Source: Holophagaceae bacterium
Lineage (GTDB): Bacteria > Acidobacteriota > Holophagae > Holophagales > Holophagaceae
Direction: 5' to 3'
DNA: 37,039 bases
Assembly (NCBI GenBank): GCA_025361205.1
Contig: JANYAS010000128.1
Location: forward strand, 1-37,039
This document shows, one piece after another, positions 22,996 to 32,135 of this stretch. Made by a program: the position numbers and the translations under genes. The notes beneath the pieces were generated by a model. That model worked only from the letters and a program-made list of their open reading frames with translations, had not been told where the DNA came from and did not search any database. The first letter of the stretch is position 1, and the number at the start of each line of letters is the position of its first letter.

Positions 22996-25617
22996 ATGAA
23001 AACTTCTGAAATTCGGCAGCGATTCCTTCAGTACTTCGAGCGGCAGGGGCACCGGCGGGTGGCTTCCAGCGCGGTCATCGGTCCCGCCGACGATCCCACG
23101 GTCATGTGGACGAACTCGGGGATGATCCAGTTCAAGGATGTGTTCCTGGGCAAGGAACACCGCGACTACCGCCGCGCCACCTCCAGCCAGAAGTGCCTGC
23201 GGGCCGGCGGCAAGCACAACGACCTGGACATGGTCGGCTTCACGGCCCGCCACCACACCTTCTTCGAGATGCTAGGCAACTTCAGCTTCGGCGACTACTT
23301 CAAGGCGGACGCCATCCGCTTCGCCTGGGAGTTCCTCACGGGCCCGGTTGAGCAGGGGAACCTGGGGATGGATCCCTCCAGGCTGTGGATCACGGTCTTC
23401 GAGGGCGCCGAGGGAGTGCCTGCGGACACCGAGGCCGAGGAGTTGTGGAAGGCCGTCGGCGTGCCCCCTGAGCGCATCCTGCGCTTCGGCAAGCAGGACA
23501 ACTTCTGGCAGATGGGCGACACCGGTCCCTGCGGACCCTGCTCGGAAATGCACTATGACCGCGGTGCCCACGTGGCCGGAGACGCCACGCCCAATGGCGA
23601 TGGCGACCGGGTCATGGAGATCTGGAACCTGGTCTTCATGCAGTACGAGCGCGACGCCAAGGGGGTGCTGACGCCCCTGCCCCGGCCCAGCATCGACACC
23701 GGCATGGGCCTGGAGCGCACGGCCAGCATCCTCCAGGCCGTGGACAGCAACTACGAAATCGACCTCTTCGCCCCCATCTTCGAAGCCATCTGGAAGGTGG
23801 CGAAGGTGAGGCCGGAGGAGCGCCAGGATCACACCAACCGCACGGCCTCCCAGGTCATCGCCGATCACATCCGCGCCGCCACCTTCATGTGCTTCGACGG
23901 CGTGGGACCCGGCAATGAGGGCCGCGGCTATGTGCTGCGCAAGATCATCCGCCGCGCCCTGCGCTTCGGTCGGAAACTTGGCATCGACGGTCTCTTTTTC
24001 GCCGACCTGGCCCCGGCCGTGTTCCAGTCCATGGGCGATCAGTATCCAGAGCTGCTCGGCGAACTGGGTCGCATCCAGAAGTCCCTCCACCGAGAGGAGC
24101 AGCAGTTCAGCCAGACGCTTTCCACCGGCCTGAAGCTCCTGGAATCCAGCGATGTGGCCGGCGGCGCGCTGTCGGGCTCCGACATCTTCCGGCTCTATGA
24201 CACCTATGGCTTCCCCGTGGACCTCGTGGAGGACTGGTGCCGGGAGCGCGGCATCCGCCCCGACCTCGCCGGGTTCCAGCAGGAACTGAACGCCCAGCGC
24301 ACCCGTGCCCGGGCCGCCATGAAGATCCACGACCTGCGCCTGGCGGGGGACCTAGCCATCCTGGCGGAACTCCCGCCCACCCGCTTCACGGGCTACGACC
24401 ACCTCGAGGGCCAGGCCCATGTGGTGGCCCTCTTTGATGCCGAGTACCACCGGGTGAAGCAGCTCACCGGCGAAGGCTACGCCCTGCTGGACCGCACGCC
24501 GTTCTACGCCCAGTCCGGCGGCCAGGTGGGCGACACCGGTCAGTTCCGGTTCGAGGGCGGCCACGCCGATGTGCTGGACTGCCTGGCCCCCGCCCCCAGG
24601 CGGCATCTGCACAAGGTGCAGGTCCAGGGCGCGCTGGTCGAAAACATGACCGTCAACGCCCTCGTGCACCCCATTCGCCGCCGCCGGGTCCGGGCCCACC
24701 ACACGGCCACCCACCTGCTGCACGCCGCCCTGCGGGAAGTGCTGGGCACCCATGTGAAGCAGGCGGGCAGCGTGGTGGACGCCTCCCGCCTGCGCTTCGA
24801 CTTCACCCATTTCGCCCCACTGGAACCGGGCCAGATCGCTGAAATCGAGCGCCTGGTCTCCCGGGAGGCTTTGAAATCGGTGGATACGACGGTGCGGGAG
24901 ATGGACATCGAGGAGGCGCTCTCCTCCGGCGCCATGGCCCTCTTTGGCGAGAAGTACGGCGAGGTGGTCCGGGTCGTGCAGGTCCCCGGCTTCTCCACCG
25001 AATTGTGCGGCGGCACCCATGTCCCCAACACCGGGGAGATCGGCGTGGTGAAGATCCTCTCCGAAGGCGCCGTGAGCGCCGGGGTTCGGCGCATCGAGGC
25101 CGTGGCCGGCGAGATGGCCCTGGAACTGCTCCAGGCCGACGAGGCCCTGATCCAGGGCCTGGCCCGCCAGGCCAATACGGGCCGGGAGGCCCTGCCCGAC
25201 CTGCTGACCACCAAGGATCAGCGTATCGCCCAGCTCGAACGGGACTTGAAGGAGGCCAAGCTGAAGGCCGCCAGTGGCGGCGGTAGCGCGGAACAGGCTG
25301 AGCAGGTCCAGGGCGCCACCCTGGTCACCGCCCTGGTCGAGGGCCTGGAGGGGAATGCCCTGCGGGAATTCATGGACCAGGTCCGGACCCGGCATCCCAG
25401 CGCCATCATCGTGCTCGCCTCGAAGGTGGCTGAGGACAAGGTGGCCGCGCTAGTCTCGGTCTCTTCGGACCTGCACTACGACGCCGGTGACCTCTTCCGC
25501 GCCATGCTCCCGGCCATGCACGGCCGGGGCGGCGGCAAGAAGGACCTGGCCCAGGGCGGCGGGAGCAATCCGGCCGGCCTGCCCGAGGCCATGGCCGCCC
25601 TCAGGGCGGCCCTGTAA
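22996..25617 (+). CDS. alaS: Alanyl-tRNA synthetase
   Basis: Charges tRNA-Ala and edits mischarged Ser and Gly. It has 873 residues, normal for the bacterial enzyme. Class II catalytic core: MWTNSGMIQFKDVFLG, SSQKCLRAGGKHNDLDMVG and HHTFFEMLGNFSFGDYFK. The editing domain has the complete zinc set H569, H573, C671 and H675 (HTATH and CGGTHV). The C-Ala/DHHA1 domain ends in GRGGGKKDLAQGGG. The open frame extends upstream to 22879, but alaS proteins start at MKTSEIRQRFLQYFE, so the ATG at 22996 is used. Its ribosome binding site is weak. It lies in the same direction as purH but is separated by a palindromic block. Confidence 0.97.
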   Translation: MKTSEIRQRFLQYFERQGHRRVASSAVIGPADDPTVMWTNSGMIQFKDVFLGKEHRDYRRATSSQKCLRAGGKHNDLDMVGFTARHHTFFEMLGNFSFGDYFKADAIRFAWEFLTGPVEQGNLGMDPSRLWITVFEGAEGVPADTEAEELWKAVGVPPERILRFGKQDNFWQMGDTGPCGPCSEMHYDRGAHVAGDATPNGDGDRVMEIWNLVFMQYERDAKGVLTPLPRPSIDTGMGLERTASILQAVDSNYEIDLFAPIFEAIWKVAKVRPEERQDHTNRTASQVIADHIRAATFMCFDGVGPGNEGRGYVLRKIIRRALRFGRKLGIDGLFFADLAPAVFQSMGDQYPELLGELGRIQKSLHREEQQFSQTLSTGLKLLESSDVAGGALSGSDIFRLYDTYGFPVDLVEDWCRERGIRPDLAGFQQELNAQRTRARAAMKIHDLRLAGDLAILAELPPTRFTGYDHLEGQAHVVALFDAEYHRVKQLTGEGYALLDRTPFYAQSGGQVGDTGQFRFEGGHADVLDCLAPAPRRHLHKVQVQGALVENMTVNALVHPIRRRRVRAHHTATHLLHAALREVLGTHVKQAGSVVDASRLRFDFTHFAPLEPGQIAEIERLVSREALKSVDTTVREMDIEEALSSGAMALFGEKYGEVVRVVQVPGFSTELCGGTHVPNTGEIGVVKILSEGAVSAGVRRIEAVAGEMALELLQADEALIQGLARQANTGREALPDLLTTKDQRIAQLERDLKEAKLKAASGGGSAEQAEQVQGATLVTALVEGLEGNALREFMDQVRTRHPSAIIVLASKVAEDKVAALVSVSSDLHYDAGDLFRAMLPAMHGRGGGKKDLAQGGGSNPAGLPEAMAALRAAL

Positions 25618-25689
25618 CCCTGCCCAGGCTCACCCCCGGGCCAGTCACGTCCGACAAGGGGGCAGAGACCACCGGGAGAACCCCGCCCC

Positions 25690-25998
25690 ATGTTGCCCAT
25701 CCGCCGCCTGCTGCTCAGGGATCTTCTGGTCCTCATGGCGGGCGTGTCCGTCCTGATTCTGGGCTTGGCCTGGTGGAGCCAGCAGCAGGCCCTGATCCGC
25801 CAATCGACGGCCAGGACCCAAACGGCCCTCCGGCACCTGGACGAATCGCTGCGCCAGCAACTGGAGGCATCCCAGTCGCTCGGAGGGGTGGTGCGAGGCT
25901 GGTGGCTGAACGGCGCCCTGGACCCCGCAAATCCAGGGGAAGCGGCGCGCATGCTCTCATGCCCATGCTGGCGTCCCAGCGCAGCATCACGAGCCTGA
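25690..25998 (+). pseudogene. N-terminal fragment of the frameshifted hybrid kinase
   Basis: This 102-codon frame encodes the missing start of the sensor kinase that continues in another frame. There is a membrane segment at about residues 10-30 (LLVLMAGVSVLILGLAWW), then the first helix of a Cache-type sensor domain (LRHLDESLRQQLEASQ, ending NPGEAARML). At about 25951-25962 the meaning moves to the other frame: GEAARML in this frame is naturally continued by LMPMLASQRSITSL in the next. One missing base or two extra bases would restore the gene. The ATG has GGGAGAA upstream. After the break this frame encodes only about 14 unrelated residues. Confidence 0.7.
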
Positions 25999-28004
25999 AC
26001 CTAGCCCGCACGGATGGACGGTCGCTGCTGTTCCTCCGCCTCGGCGGCGTGTGGTCCATGCGGGAGTTAACCCAACCCGGGCCCAACGCCCAGGTGCGGT
26101 GGCATCGGTTTGACCTGCCGGGGGGCGGGTCGCGGACCGAACCGTGGACGCCCATGGCCTACGACCCCCGCACGCGCCCCTGGTACCAGGCCGGCATGTC
26201 CATGCACACGCCCGCCTGGATCCAACCCTACGCCTTTTACACCACCCAGGACCCAGGCATCACCTACACCCTGCCGATCCAGGATCAAAGCGGGTTCCGG
26301 GGCGTCGCGGCACTGGACTTCCTCCTCGACGATCTGACGGCCCGGGTCTGGTCCGCCCCGCCGACGCCTCGCAGCCACTGCCTGGTGGTGGATACCCTCG
26401 GCCGGGCCTTGATCCTCCCCAAGGATCCAGCCTTTCAATCGACCGAGGCCCGACGGAAGGCCTTCCTGCAGCCCCTCGGCCCCGGTTTCCTGGAGGCTCA
26501 ATCCGGCCTGGTCGCCTTGATGGATCGCTCGGAAAGTCCCCTGCGGTTCAATTACAGGGGGGACCCGATGGTGGGCCTGGTCACCGCCTTCCAGGGCCTC
26601 CCGGGGATTCACTGGCACCTCTTCCTGACCGTGCCTGAGGAAGATCTGCTGGGTCCGGCACGGTTCCGGATCTGGAGCCTGCTCGGCCTGACGATCCTCA
26701 GCCTGGGGCTGGCCGCCTGGCGCATCCGGCATATCGCGGCCCGGGTGGCAGGCCCCATCGCCCAGCTGGGAGCGGCCGCCGAGGCCCTGGGCCAGGGCGT
26801 GGCTCCCCCTCCGTTCCGGTCCAACATCCTGGAGCTCCGCAGCCTGGACCGGGCCCTGCGCCAAGCCAGCCAAATCCTGACGGATCAGGCCGTACTCCAA
26901 CGCCAGCTGGAGCACAGCCAGCGCATGGAGACGGTGGGGACCCTGGCCGGTGGCATCGCGCACGATGTGAACAACCAGCTGGCGGCGATCCTGGGCCAGC
27001 TCCACCTCTGCCGGGAATTCCTGCCCGAAGCCCATCCCGTCCTCAGGCGGATCCAGCGGGCCGAAGAAGCCACCCTCCGCTGCGCGCAGACCACCAAGGC
27101 CCTCCTCTCCTTCAGTCACCAGTCCCGTCCCGAATTGAGGCGCATGGATCTGAACACCCAGGTCCAGGAGACGGCGGCCATCCTCGACCGCCTCCTGGGA
27201 GGGCGCATCCGCCTGACGCTATCCCTGGCCGAGACCCTGCCTCCCATCGCCGGAGATCCGGTCCAGCTGGAGCAGGTGCTCATGAACCTGGCCGTCAACG
27301 CCCGGGATGCCATGCCCCAGGGCGGCAACCTGAACCTCCGGACCTACCTCCAGTCGGATGGCCAGGTGGGGCTCGAGGTCCAGGATTCGGGGCCGGGCAT
27401 CCCGGAGGTCCTCCTGCCCCACATCTTCGAGCCCTTCATCACCACGAAGGAGGTGGGGAAGGGGACGGGGCTTGGCCTCGCCATGGTGTTTGGCATCCTG
27501 AGGGCCCATCACGGGCACATCGTCGCCGACAACCCTCCGGGTGGGGGGGCGCGTTTTCGGATCACGCTGCCCACCGCGGAGGCGGGTCTCTGGTCAGGAC
27601 CCGCGCCCCGGACTGATATCGTGGCCGCGGGGGCCCATCTCGCGGGACGACGGGTGCTGGTGGCCGAGGACGAGCCCCCCCTCAGGGATCTGCTGGCCGA
27701 TGCGCTCACGCTGGCCCGCGTCCAGGTCACCCCCGCGCCGGACGGTGCCGTGGCCTGGCGCGCCTGGCAGGCCGGCGCCTTCGACCTGGTCCTCAGCGAT
27801 CACCGGATGCCGGACTGCACGGGCCTGGAACTCCTCGGCCGGATCCGGGCCAGCGGGTCGCAGGTTCCCTTCATTCTTGTGAGCGGGCAGGGGCTGGAGA
27901 GTGCCGAAGAGGGGCTGTCTCGCGACCCAAACGTGCGCCTGCTGCCAAAGCCCTTTGATCTGCCCCGCCTGATGGCTCTCATGCAAGAGTTGCTTTCAAC
28001 CTAG
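25959..28004 (+). CDS. Hybrid sensor histidine kinase/response regulator (5' end frameshifted)
   Basis: Main part of a hybrid kinase, 681 residues from the internal ATG at 25959. The Cache sensor remainder shows YDPRTRPWYQAG, and a second membrane segment follows (about residues 230-248). The HisKA helix has H335 in GGIAHDVNNQ. The ATPase domain shows NLAVNARDAMP, DSGPGIP and GKGTGLGLAMV. The C-terminal receiver has D614 (LVLSDHRMPD) and ends with LPKPFDLPRL. The open frame extends back to 25773, but those residues are a shadow of the N-terminal frame. No ribosome binding site precedes 25959, so without frame restoration the kinase would lack its first membrane segment. Confidence 0.85.
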   Translation: MPMLASQRSITSLNLARTDGRSLLFLRLGGVWSMRELTQPGPNAQVRWHRFDLPGGGSRTEPWTPMAYDPRTRPWYQAGMSMHTPAWIQPYAFYTTQDPGITYTLPIQDQSGFRGVAALDFLLDDLTARVWSAPPTPRSHCLVVDTLGRALILPKDPAFQSTEARRKAFLQPLGPGFLEAQSGLVALMDRSESPLRFNYRGDPMVGLVTAFQGLPGIHWHLFLTVPEEDLLGPARFRIWSLLGLTILSLGLAAWRIRHIAARVAGPIAQLGAAAEALGQGVAPPPFRSNILELRSLDRALRQASQILTDQAVLQRQLEHSQRMETVGTLAGGIAHDVNNQLAAILGQLHLCREFLPEAHPVLRRIQRAEEATLRCAQTTKALLSFSHQSRPELRRMDLNTQVQETAAILDRLLGGRIRLTLSLAETLPPIAGDPVQLEQVLMNLAVNARDAMPQGGNLNLRTYLQSDGQVGLEVQDSGPGIPEVLLPHIFEPFITTKEVGKGTGLGLAMVFGILRAHHGHIVADNPPGGGARFRITLPTAEAGLWSGPAPRTDIVAAGAHLAGRRVLVAEDEPPLRDLLADALTLARVQVTPAPDGAVAWRAWQAGAFDLVLSDHRMPDCTGLELLGRIRASGSQVPFILVSGQGLESAEEGLSRDPNVRLLPKPFDLPRLMALMQELLST

Positions 28005-28157
28005 CGCTTTTCGGGACAGCCCGGACAGGTAAAGAGCTTGGCATCCGGACTGCGCCAGTAGACGCTGTCTGCCCCCGACCTCCTTGCGCAGGACCCCGGG
28101 TACCCGGGGCCAGGAGAAGCTGAAGGCCCCGGTTCCGTCGGCCCTGACCTCCTTCAT
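28001..28157 (-). pseudogene. Possible frameshifted small gene
   Basis: On the minus strand an ATG at 28155-28157, with GGAGG 9 nt upstream, opens MKEVRADGTGAFSFSWPRV and continues to RKEVG. At a run of five C (28072-28076) a one-base change gives ADSVYWRSPDAK, then LFTCPGCPEKR and a TAG. That stop overlaps the kinase stop in a shared CTAG, a common layout for converging genes. The restored product would have 51 residues with a CPGC motif. As given, the frame runs instead to a TGA at 27996 (53 residues). No family is recognised. Confidence 0.25.
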
Positions 28158-28325
28158 GGAGAGCGGCCTCCGTGAAGGCCGCCGCGTATTCGGTTGGTGG
28201 AAGGAAGACCAGCGCCCACGATCTCTGCTGGGCCCATATCCCGCTTGGAACCTGATCCTTAGGCATTACGGTCTAGTGCCTTGACCGTTGCTCTGGCCTG
28301 GCCAATGGCCTACTCTCGAGCTTCC
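28005..28325. other. Intergenic region between the hybrid kinase and the propeller kinase
   Basis: About 320 bp without a confident gene. Apart from the possible frameshifted minus-strand gene (28001-28157), the remaining part (28158-28325) shows no recognisable protein or strong hairpin. It should contain the promoter of the propeller kinase. TTGACC at 28281-28286 resembles a -35, but no well-placed -10 was found. Confidence 0.5.
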
Positions 28326-31298
28326 ATGGGCCCGCTGCTTGCAGGAAATCGATCCTCCCAAAGGGGATTCATCCAACGGCTTGTCACCGTCCTGGCATGG
28401 CTCTGGGCCTCCCTCACCGTTTTTGCACTGGATCCGTCCCGGCCCCTCTCCACCCATGCCCACCACACCTGGCGGAGTGAAGACGGGCTCCTGCAGGACA
28501 CCGCCACGGCCCTGCTCGAATCCCAGGACGGCTTCCTGTGGATCGGTACCGAGGGCGGCCTGACGCGTTTTGACGGGGTCGCCTTCGAGCACTATTCGCG
28601 GATCAATGTGCCGGGGTTTACCCACAATGAGGTCCAGTGCCTCGCCCAAGGCCCGGGCGGTGCCCTCTGGATCGGAACCTCCGAACCTGGGCTCTACCTG
28701 CTTCTGCGGGGCTCCATCCGCGCTTTCGGCCCGGCGGAAGGATTGCCCGACCGACCCATCCGCCGGTTGCTGAGAGATCGCCGCGGCACGCTCTGGGCGG
28801 CCCCCTCGGAAGGTCCCCTGCTCCGCTTCGACGGGACGAAATTCCAGGCAGTACCGTCGGATGGGACACACCTGCGGATCCGAGCCCTCGCCGAAGACAA
28901 GGACGGCACCCTCTGGGTAGGCGCGGCCGGTTCGGGCCTTTGGCGCCTCCGGGAGGGCCGTCTGGTCCTGGCCGCTCTCACGGCGGCGGAGATCACCGCC
29001 CTCGACACGGGGGCTGAGGGGGAAATCTGGGTGGGGACCAAGGCCCAGGGGCTCTTGGCCTTGACCGAGGGACGGCTCGAAACCCCAGCCTGGGCTCGGA
29101 GCCTGCCCGCCAAGCCCATCACGATCCTGCTGTGCGACCGGCAGGGCAGCCTGTGGATCGGTGTCGAACATGCTGGGGTTTTCCGCCGAACACGAGAGGG
29201 GCCGCTGGAGGCGGCGCCCCCGTCCATGGGCACCCGCTGGACCCCGTTGTCGCTGCTGGAGGACAGCTCCGGCGCCCTGTGGTCGGGGAGTGAGGACCGC
29301 GGGTTGAAGGTGCTCTACCCCGTACCCTTCCAGACCGTGCCCGTGTCCGGCGGCAATCCGGAGGAACCCGCCTGGATGGTCTGCCAGGACAGCCAAGGTA
29401 CCGTCTGGTGCCTGACGGGGGACCAGAGGCTCGGGGCGATCCGGAAAGGACGCATCGAACGCCTGCCTTCCGATGCTCAGCCCGGGGCCCCCCTTTCGGC
29501 CCTCTGGCCCCGCCGGGCTGGGGGACTGTGGGTCGGCACGCGCAATGGCGAGCTGTACGCCATGGATCAACACCAGTTTCGCCGGGTGCGATGGCCGGAA
29601 GGTCCACGGCCTGATGCCATCCTGTCCCTGTACGAGGACCCGCAGCAGGTCCTGTGGGTCGCCACCGCCCACCAGGGGCTCATGCGCTTCCCCCCGGACG
29701 GAGTGCCCACGCTGTTCCCGGCGATCCAGGGCGTGCAAACCATGGCCGGAGGCGGCACGGGTCCGCTGTATCTGGCCAATCTGACCCAGGGCCTGGGCGT
29801 CCTTGAGTCCGGCCAGGTCCGCTGGCTGGGCCGTGCGGAAGGGCTCGGATCGAGCGGTGTCCAATCCTTGTATCTGGATGGGGAAGGCTTCCTCTGGCTG
29901 GGCACCGTGAATGGCCTGCGGCGGTACCGGGACGGCGACTTCCAGACCTTTGGCGACCCAGCCAATGCCCTGCTGCTGGACATCCACACCATTCTAGAGG
30001 ACACCCACCACCAGATGTGGTTCAGCACCAGCCAAGGCGTCCTCAGGGTCTCCCGCCGGGCCCTGTTCAAGAGCTTGGGTGAGGCCGGACCCCTTTCAGC
30101 CATGGTCTTCGACCACCGCGATGGGATGCCCTCCCGCGAGACCCGGGGTGGCAGTCAGCCCGCCGCCTGGCTCACCCGGGAGGGGAATCTGTTCTTCTCC
30201 ACCAATCGGGGCCTGGCGCACATGAAACAGCGCGGGGAAACGCCCGCGGGACCGCCCCTCCGCCTTCACATCCTCAAGGCGGAAAGCGACGGAACCGTCC
30301 TCCCAGAGACCGTTCCCCTCCAGGTCCCCCCCGGTACCCATCGCTTCGAGGTGTCCTACGCCGGTACCTCCTTGACGCGACCCGAAAAGGTCCGCTACCG
30401 CTATCGGCTCGAGGGGTGGGAGCACACCTGGAACGAGGTGGGTGATCGCCGGTTCTCGGCCTACTCCAACCTGCCTTCGGGATCTTACCGCTTCGTGCTC
30501 CAGGCCTGGCGACTGGGCGAGGAGGGCCCCCATCAAGAGCGGTCCATCGCGGTCCACGTGCAACCCTTCGTCTATCAGCGACCGGTCTTCTGGGTGCTGT
30601 GTGGTCTTGGTGCAGCGGCCTTCGCCTGGTGGCTGCTGCGCCTGCGGCTCCAACAACTGGAGTCCCGCTCCGCCGTGCTGGCCGAACGGAACCGCATGGC
30701 CCGCGAAATCCATGACCACCTGGCCCAGGGCTTCACAGGTGTGCTGCTCCAACTGGAGGCCGCCGAAGCCAAGCTTTCCCGCATGGAGGGTGATCCGACC
30801 CCTGTCCTGACCCGCCTTGACCACGCGCGAAACCTCGCCGTCGCCAGCCTGCAGGACGCCCGGCGATCCGTGATGGCCCTCAGCCCACGGAAACCCGAGG
30901 GTGCCGATCTGTTGGGCGCCCTGCGCCTGCTGGCGGACCGGTTGCTGGCGGGTACCGACATCCAGGTGGAATTGGCCCAAACCGGAGAACCCCGTCCCCT
31001 CCGCAACCGTCTGGAGGAGGAACTCCTCCGCATGGCCCAGGAGATGCTCACCAACTCCCTGCGGCATGGCAAGGCGCGCTGGGTGCGCGTGGTGCTGCAA
31101 TTCGAGGGGCGGCAGGTGCGCCTCAGCATCGAGGATGACGGCCAAGGTTTCGACCCCTCCGCCAGCGCCGCTGGGTACGGCATGCGCAGCATTCGCGAAA
31201 GCATCAAACAACTTCGTGGCAACCTTGATATCGACAGCCTGCCGGGATTCGGTTCCCGCATCACCATCACCCTGCCCACCCGGAGGTGGCGCCCATGA
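28326..31298 (+). CDS. Two-component regulator propeller-type sensor histidine kinase
   Basis: Large sensor kinase, 990 residues from the ATG at 28326; ATG 28305 and TTG 28281 are alternatives and none has a good ribosome binding site. A signal or membrane segment (about 20-40) leads into about 14 short repeats of the Reg_prop type (for example DGFLWIGTEGGLTRFDG), expected to form a periplasmic beta-propeller. A Y_Y_Y domain follows (YRYRLEGWEHTWNEVG), then a membrane segment (about 755-775). A HisKA_3-type kinase ends the protein, with H796 in REIHDHLAQG, an ATPase N-box (EMLTNSLRHGKA) and EDDGQGFD. The stop overlaps the start of its NarL-type regulator by 4 nt. Confidence 0.92.
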   Translation: MGPLLAGNRSSQRGFIQRLVTVLAWLWASLTVFALDPSRPLSTHAHHTWRSEDGLLQDTATALLESQDGFLWIGTEGGLTRFDGVAFEHYSRINVPGFTHNEVQCLAQGPGGALWIGTSEPGLYLLLRGSIRAFGPAEGLPDRPIRRLLRDRRGTLWAAPSEGPLLRFDGTKFQAVPSDGTHLRIRALAEDKDGTLWVGAAGSGLWRLREGRLVLAALTAAEITALDTGAEGEIWVGTKAQGLLALTEGRLETPAWARSLPAKPITILLCDRQGSLWIGVEHAGVFRRTREGPLEAAPPSMGTRWTPLSLLEDSSGALWSGSEDRGLKVLYPVPFQTVPVSGGNPEEPAWMVCQDSQGTVWCLTGDQRLGAIRKGRIERLPSDAQPGAPLSALWPRRAGGLWVGTRNGELYAMDQHQFRRVRWPEGPRPDAILSLYEDPQQVLWVATAHQGLMRFPPDGVPTLFPAIQGVQTMAGGGTGPLYLANLTQGLGVLESGQVRWLGRAEGLGSSGVQSLYLDGEGFLWLGTVNGLRRYRDGDFQTFGDPANALLLDIHTILEDTHHQMWFSTSQGVLRVSRRALFKSLGEAGPLSAMVFDHRDGMPSRETRGGSQPAAWLTREGNLFFSTNRGLAHMKQRGETPAGPPLRLHILKAESDGTVLPETVPLQVPPGTHRFEVSYAGTSLTRPEKVRYRYRLEGWEHTWNEVGDRRFSAYSNLPSGSYRFVLQAWRLGEEGPHQERSIAVHVQPFVYQRPVFWVLCGLGAAAFAWWLLRLRLQQLESRSAVLAERNRMAREIHDHLAQGFTGVLLQLEAAEAKLSRMEGDPTPVLTRLDHARNLAVASLQDARRSVMALSPRKPEGADLLGALRLLADRLLAGTDIQVELAQTGEPRPLRNRLEEELLRMAQEMLTNSLRHGKARWVRVVLQFEGRQVRLSIEDDGQGFDPSASAAGYGMRSIRESIKQLRGNLDIDSLPGFGSRITITLPTRRWRP

Positions 31299-31939
31299 CC
31301 ACAACCCCGTCTGATCGGATCCGCCTGCTCATTGTGGACGACCACCCCGTCGTGCGAGACGGGCTCGTCTCCATCCTTCACGAAGGCGAGCCGGACCTTG
31401 AAGTTGTAGGCGAAGGGGGCGACGGGAAGGAGGCCGTGGTCCTTTGGAGAACCCTGCAGCCCACCGTGACGATCATGGATCTCCAACTGCCTGGCCAAAC
31501 CGGGGTGGAGGCCATCCAGGCCATCCGCCGGGAAGATCCCGAGGCCAAGATCCTGGTGCTCACCACCTTCGATGGCGATGCGGACATTCAGCGGGCCCTC
31601 GAAGCCGGCGCCCGGGGCTACCTGCTCAAGAGCGTGCGCCGCGCCACCCTCATCGAGGCCGTGCGGGCCGTGGCCGCCGGCCAACGGTATCTCCCCCCGG
31701 CGACCGCGGCCCGCCTGGTCGAAGCCATGGAAGCCGAGCGGTTGACCCCCCGGGAACTGGACGTGCTCCGCCTGCTGGCGCTGGGGGAGCGCAACCGCGA
31801 GATCGCCGATACCCTGGGCTTAGCCGAGCCCACCGTGAAAATCCACGTGAACAACCTGCTGCGAAAGCTGCAGGCCAAGGACCGCACGGAGGCAGCCATG
31901 ATCGCCCTCAAGCGCGGGCTGATCCACCTCGCGCCCTAA
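31295..31939 (+). CDS. NarL/LuxR-family response regulator
   Basis: DNA-binding regulator of 214 residues. The receiver begins IRLLIVDDHPVVRDG, with phospho-acceptor D62 (TIMDLQLPG) and K112 (YLLKS). The C-terminal LuxR-type helix-turn-helix is LTPRELDVLRLLALGERNREIADTLGLAEPTVKIHVNNLLRKL. The ATG overlaps the kinase stop as ATGA, so the two are translationally coupled. The pairing of a HisKA_3 kinase with a NarL regulator is the usual one and makes them a very likely cognate pair. GGAGG lies upstream within the kinase gene. Targets are unknown. Confidence 0.94.
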   Translation: MTTTPSDRIRLLIVDDHPVVRDGLVSILHEGEPDLEVVGEGGDGKEAVVLWRTLQPTVTIMDLQLPGQTGVEAIQAIRREDPEAKILVLTTFDGDADIQRALEAGARGYLLKSVRRATLIEAVRAVAAGQRYLPPATAARLVEAMEAERLTPRELDVLRLLALGERNREIADTLGLAEPTVKIHVNNLLRKLQAKDRTEAAMIALKRGLIHLAP

Positions 31940-31974
31940 GCGATCATACGGATTCGCATTCAAAAAGATAAGGA

Positions 31975-32099
31975 TCACCACCAAGACACCAGTAATCATT
32001 TCGCCTCTTGTATCGCCGCAGGCGAAACCGAGAGGGCACCAAGAAAAGCGAAAGCCAATATCGATGCACTTCTTGGTGCCCTTGGCGCCTTGGTGGTGA
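31975..32099. repeat. Nested inverted-repeat element (MITE-like or structured RNA)
   Basis: Three nested or adjacent inverted repeats fill the gap between converging genes. The outer pair is TCACCACCAAG (31975-31985) with CTTGGTGGTGA (32089-32099), 11 bp. The inner pair is AGGGCACCAAGAA (32033-32045) with TTCTTGGTGCCCT (32070-32082), 13 bp. A separate hairpin is TTTCGCCT (31999-32006) with AGGCGAAA (32020-32027). All are perfect. The repeated unit CACCAAG recurs in both arms. No protein is encoded. It may be a non-autonomous mobile element, a family of intergenic repeats or a bidirectional terminator. Confidence 0.7.
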
Positions 32100-32135
32100 A
32101 TTTGCCATTTCTTTCGTTCTGAACGCTCGTTGGTA

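Noticed and set aside
28266-29987. 573-codon minus-strand frame
   Set aside because: Antisense to the propeller kinase, whose repeats and Y_Y_Y domain are clear; no motif in the shadow product.
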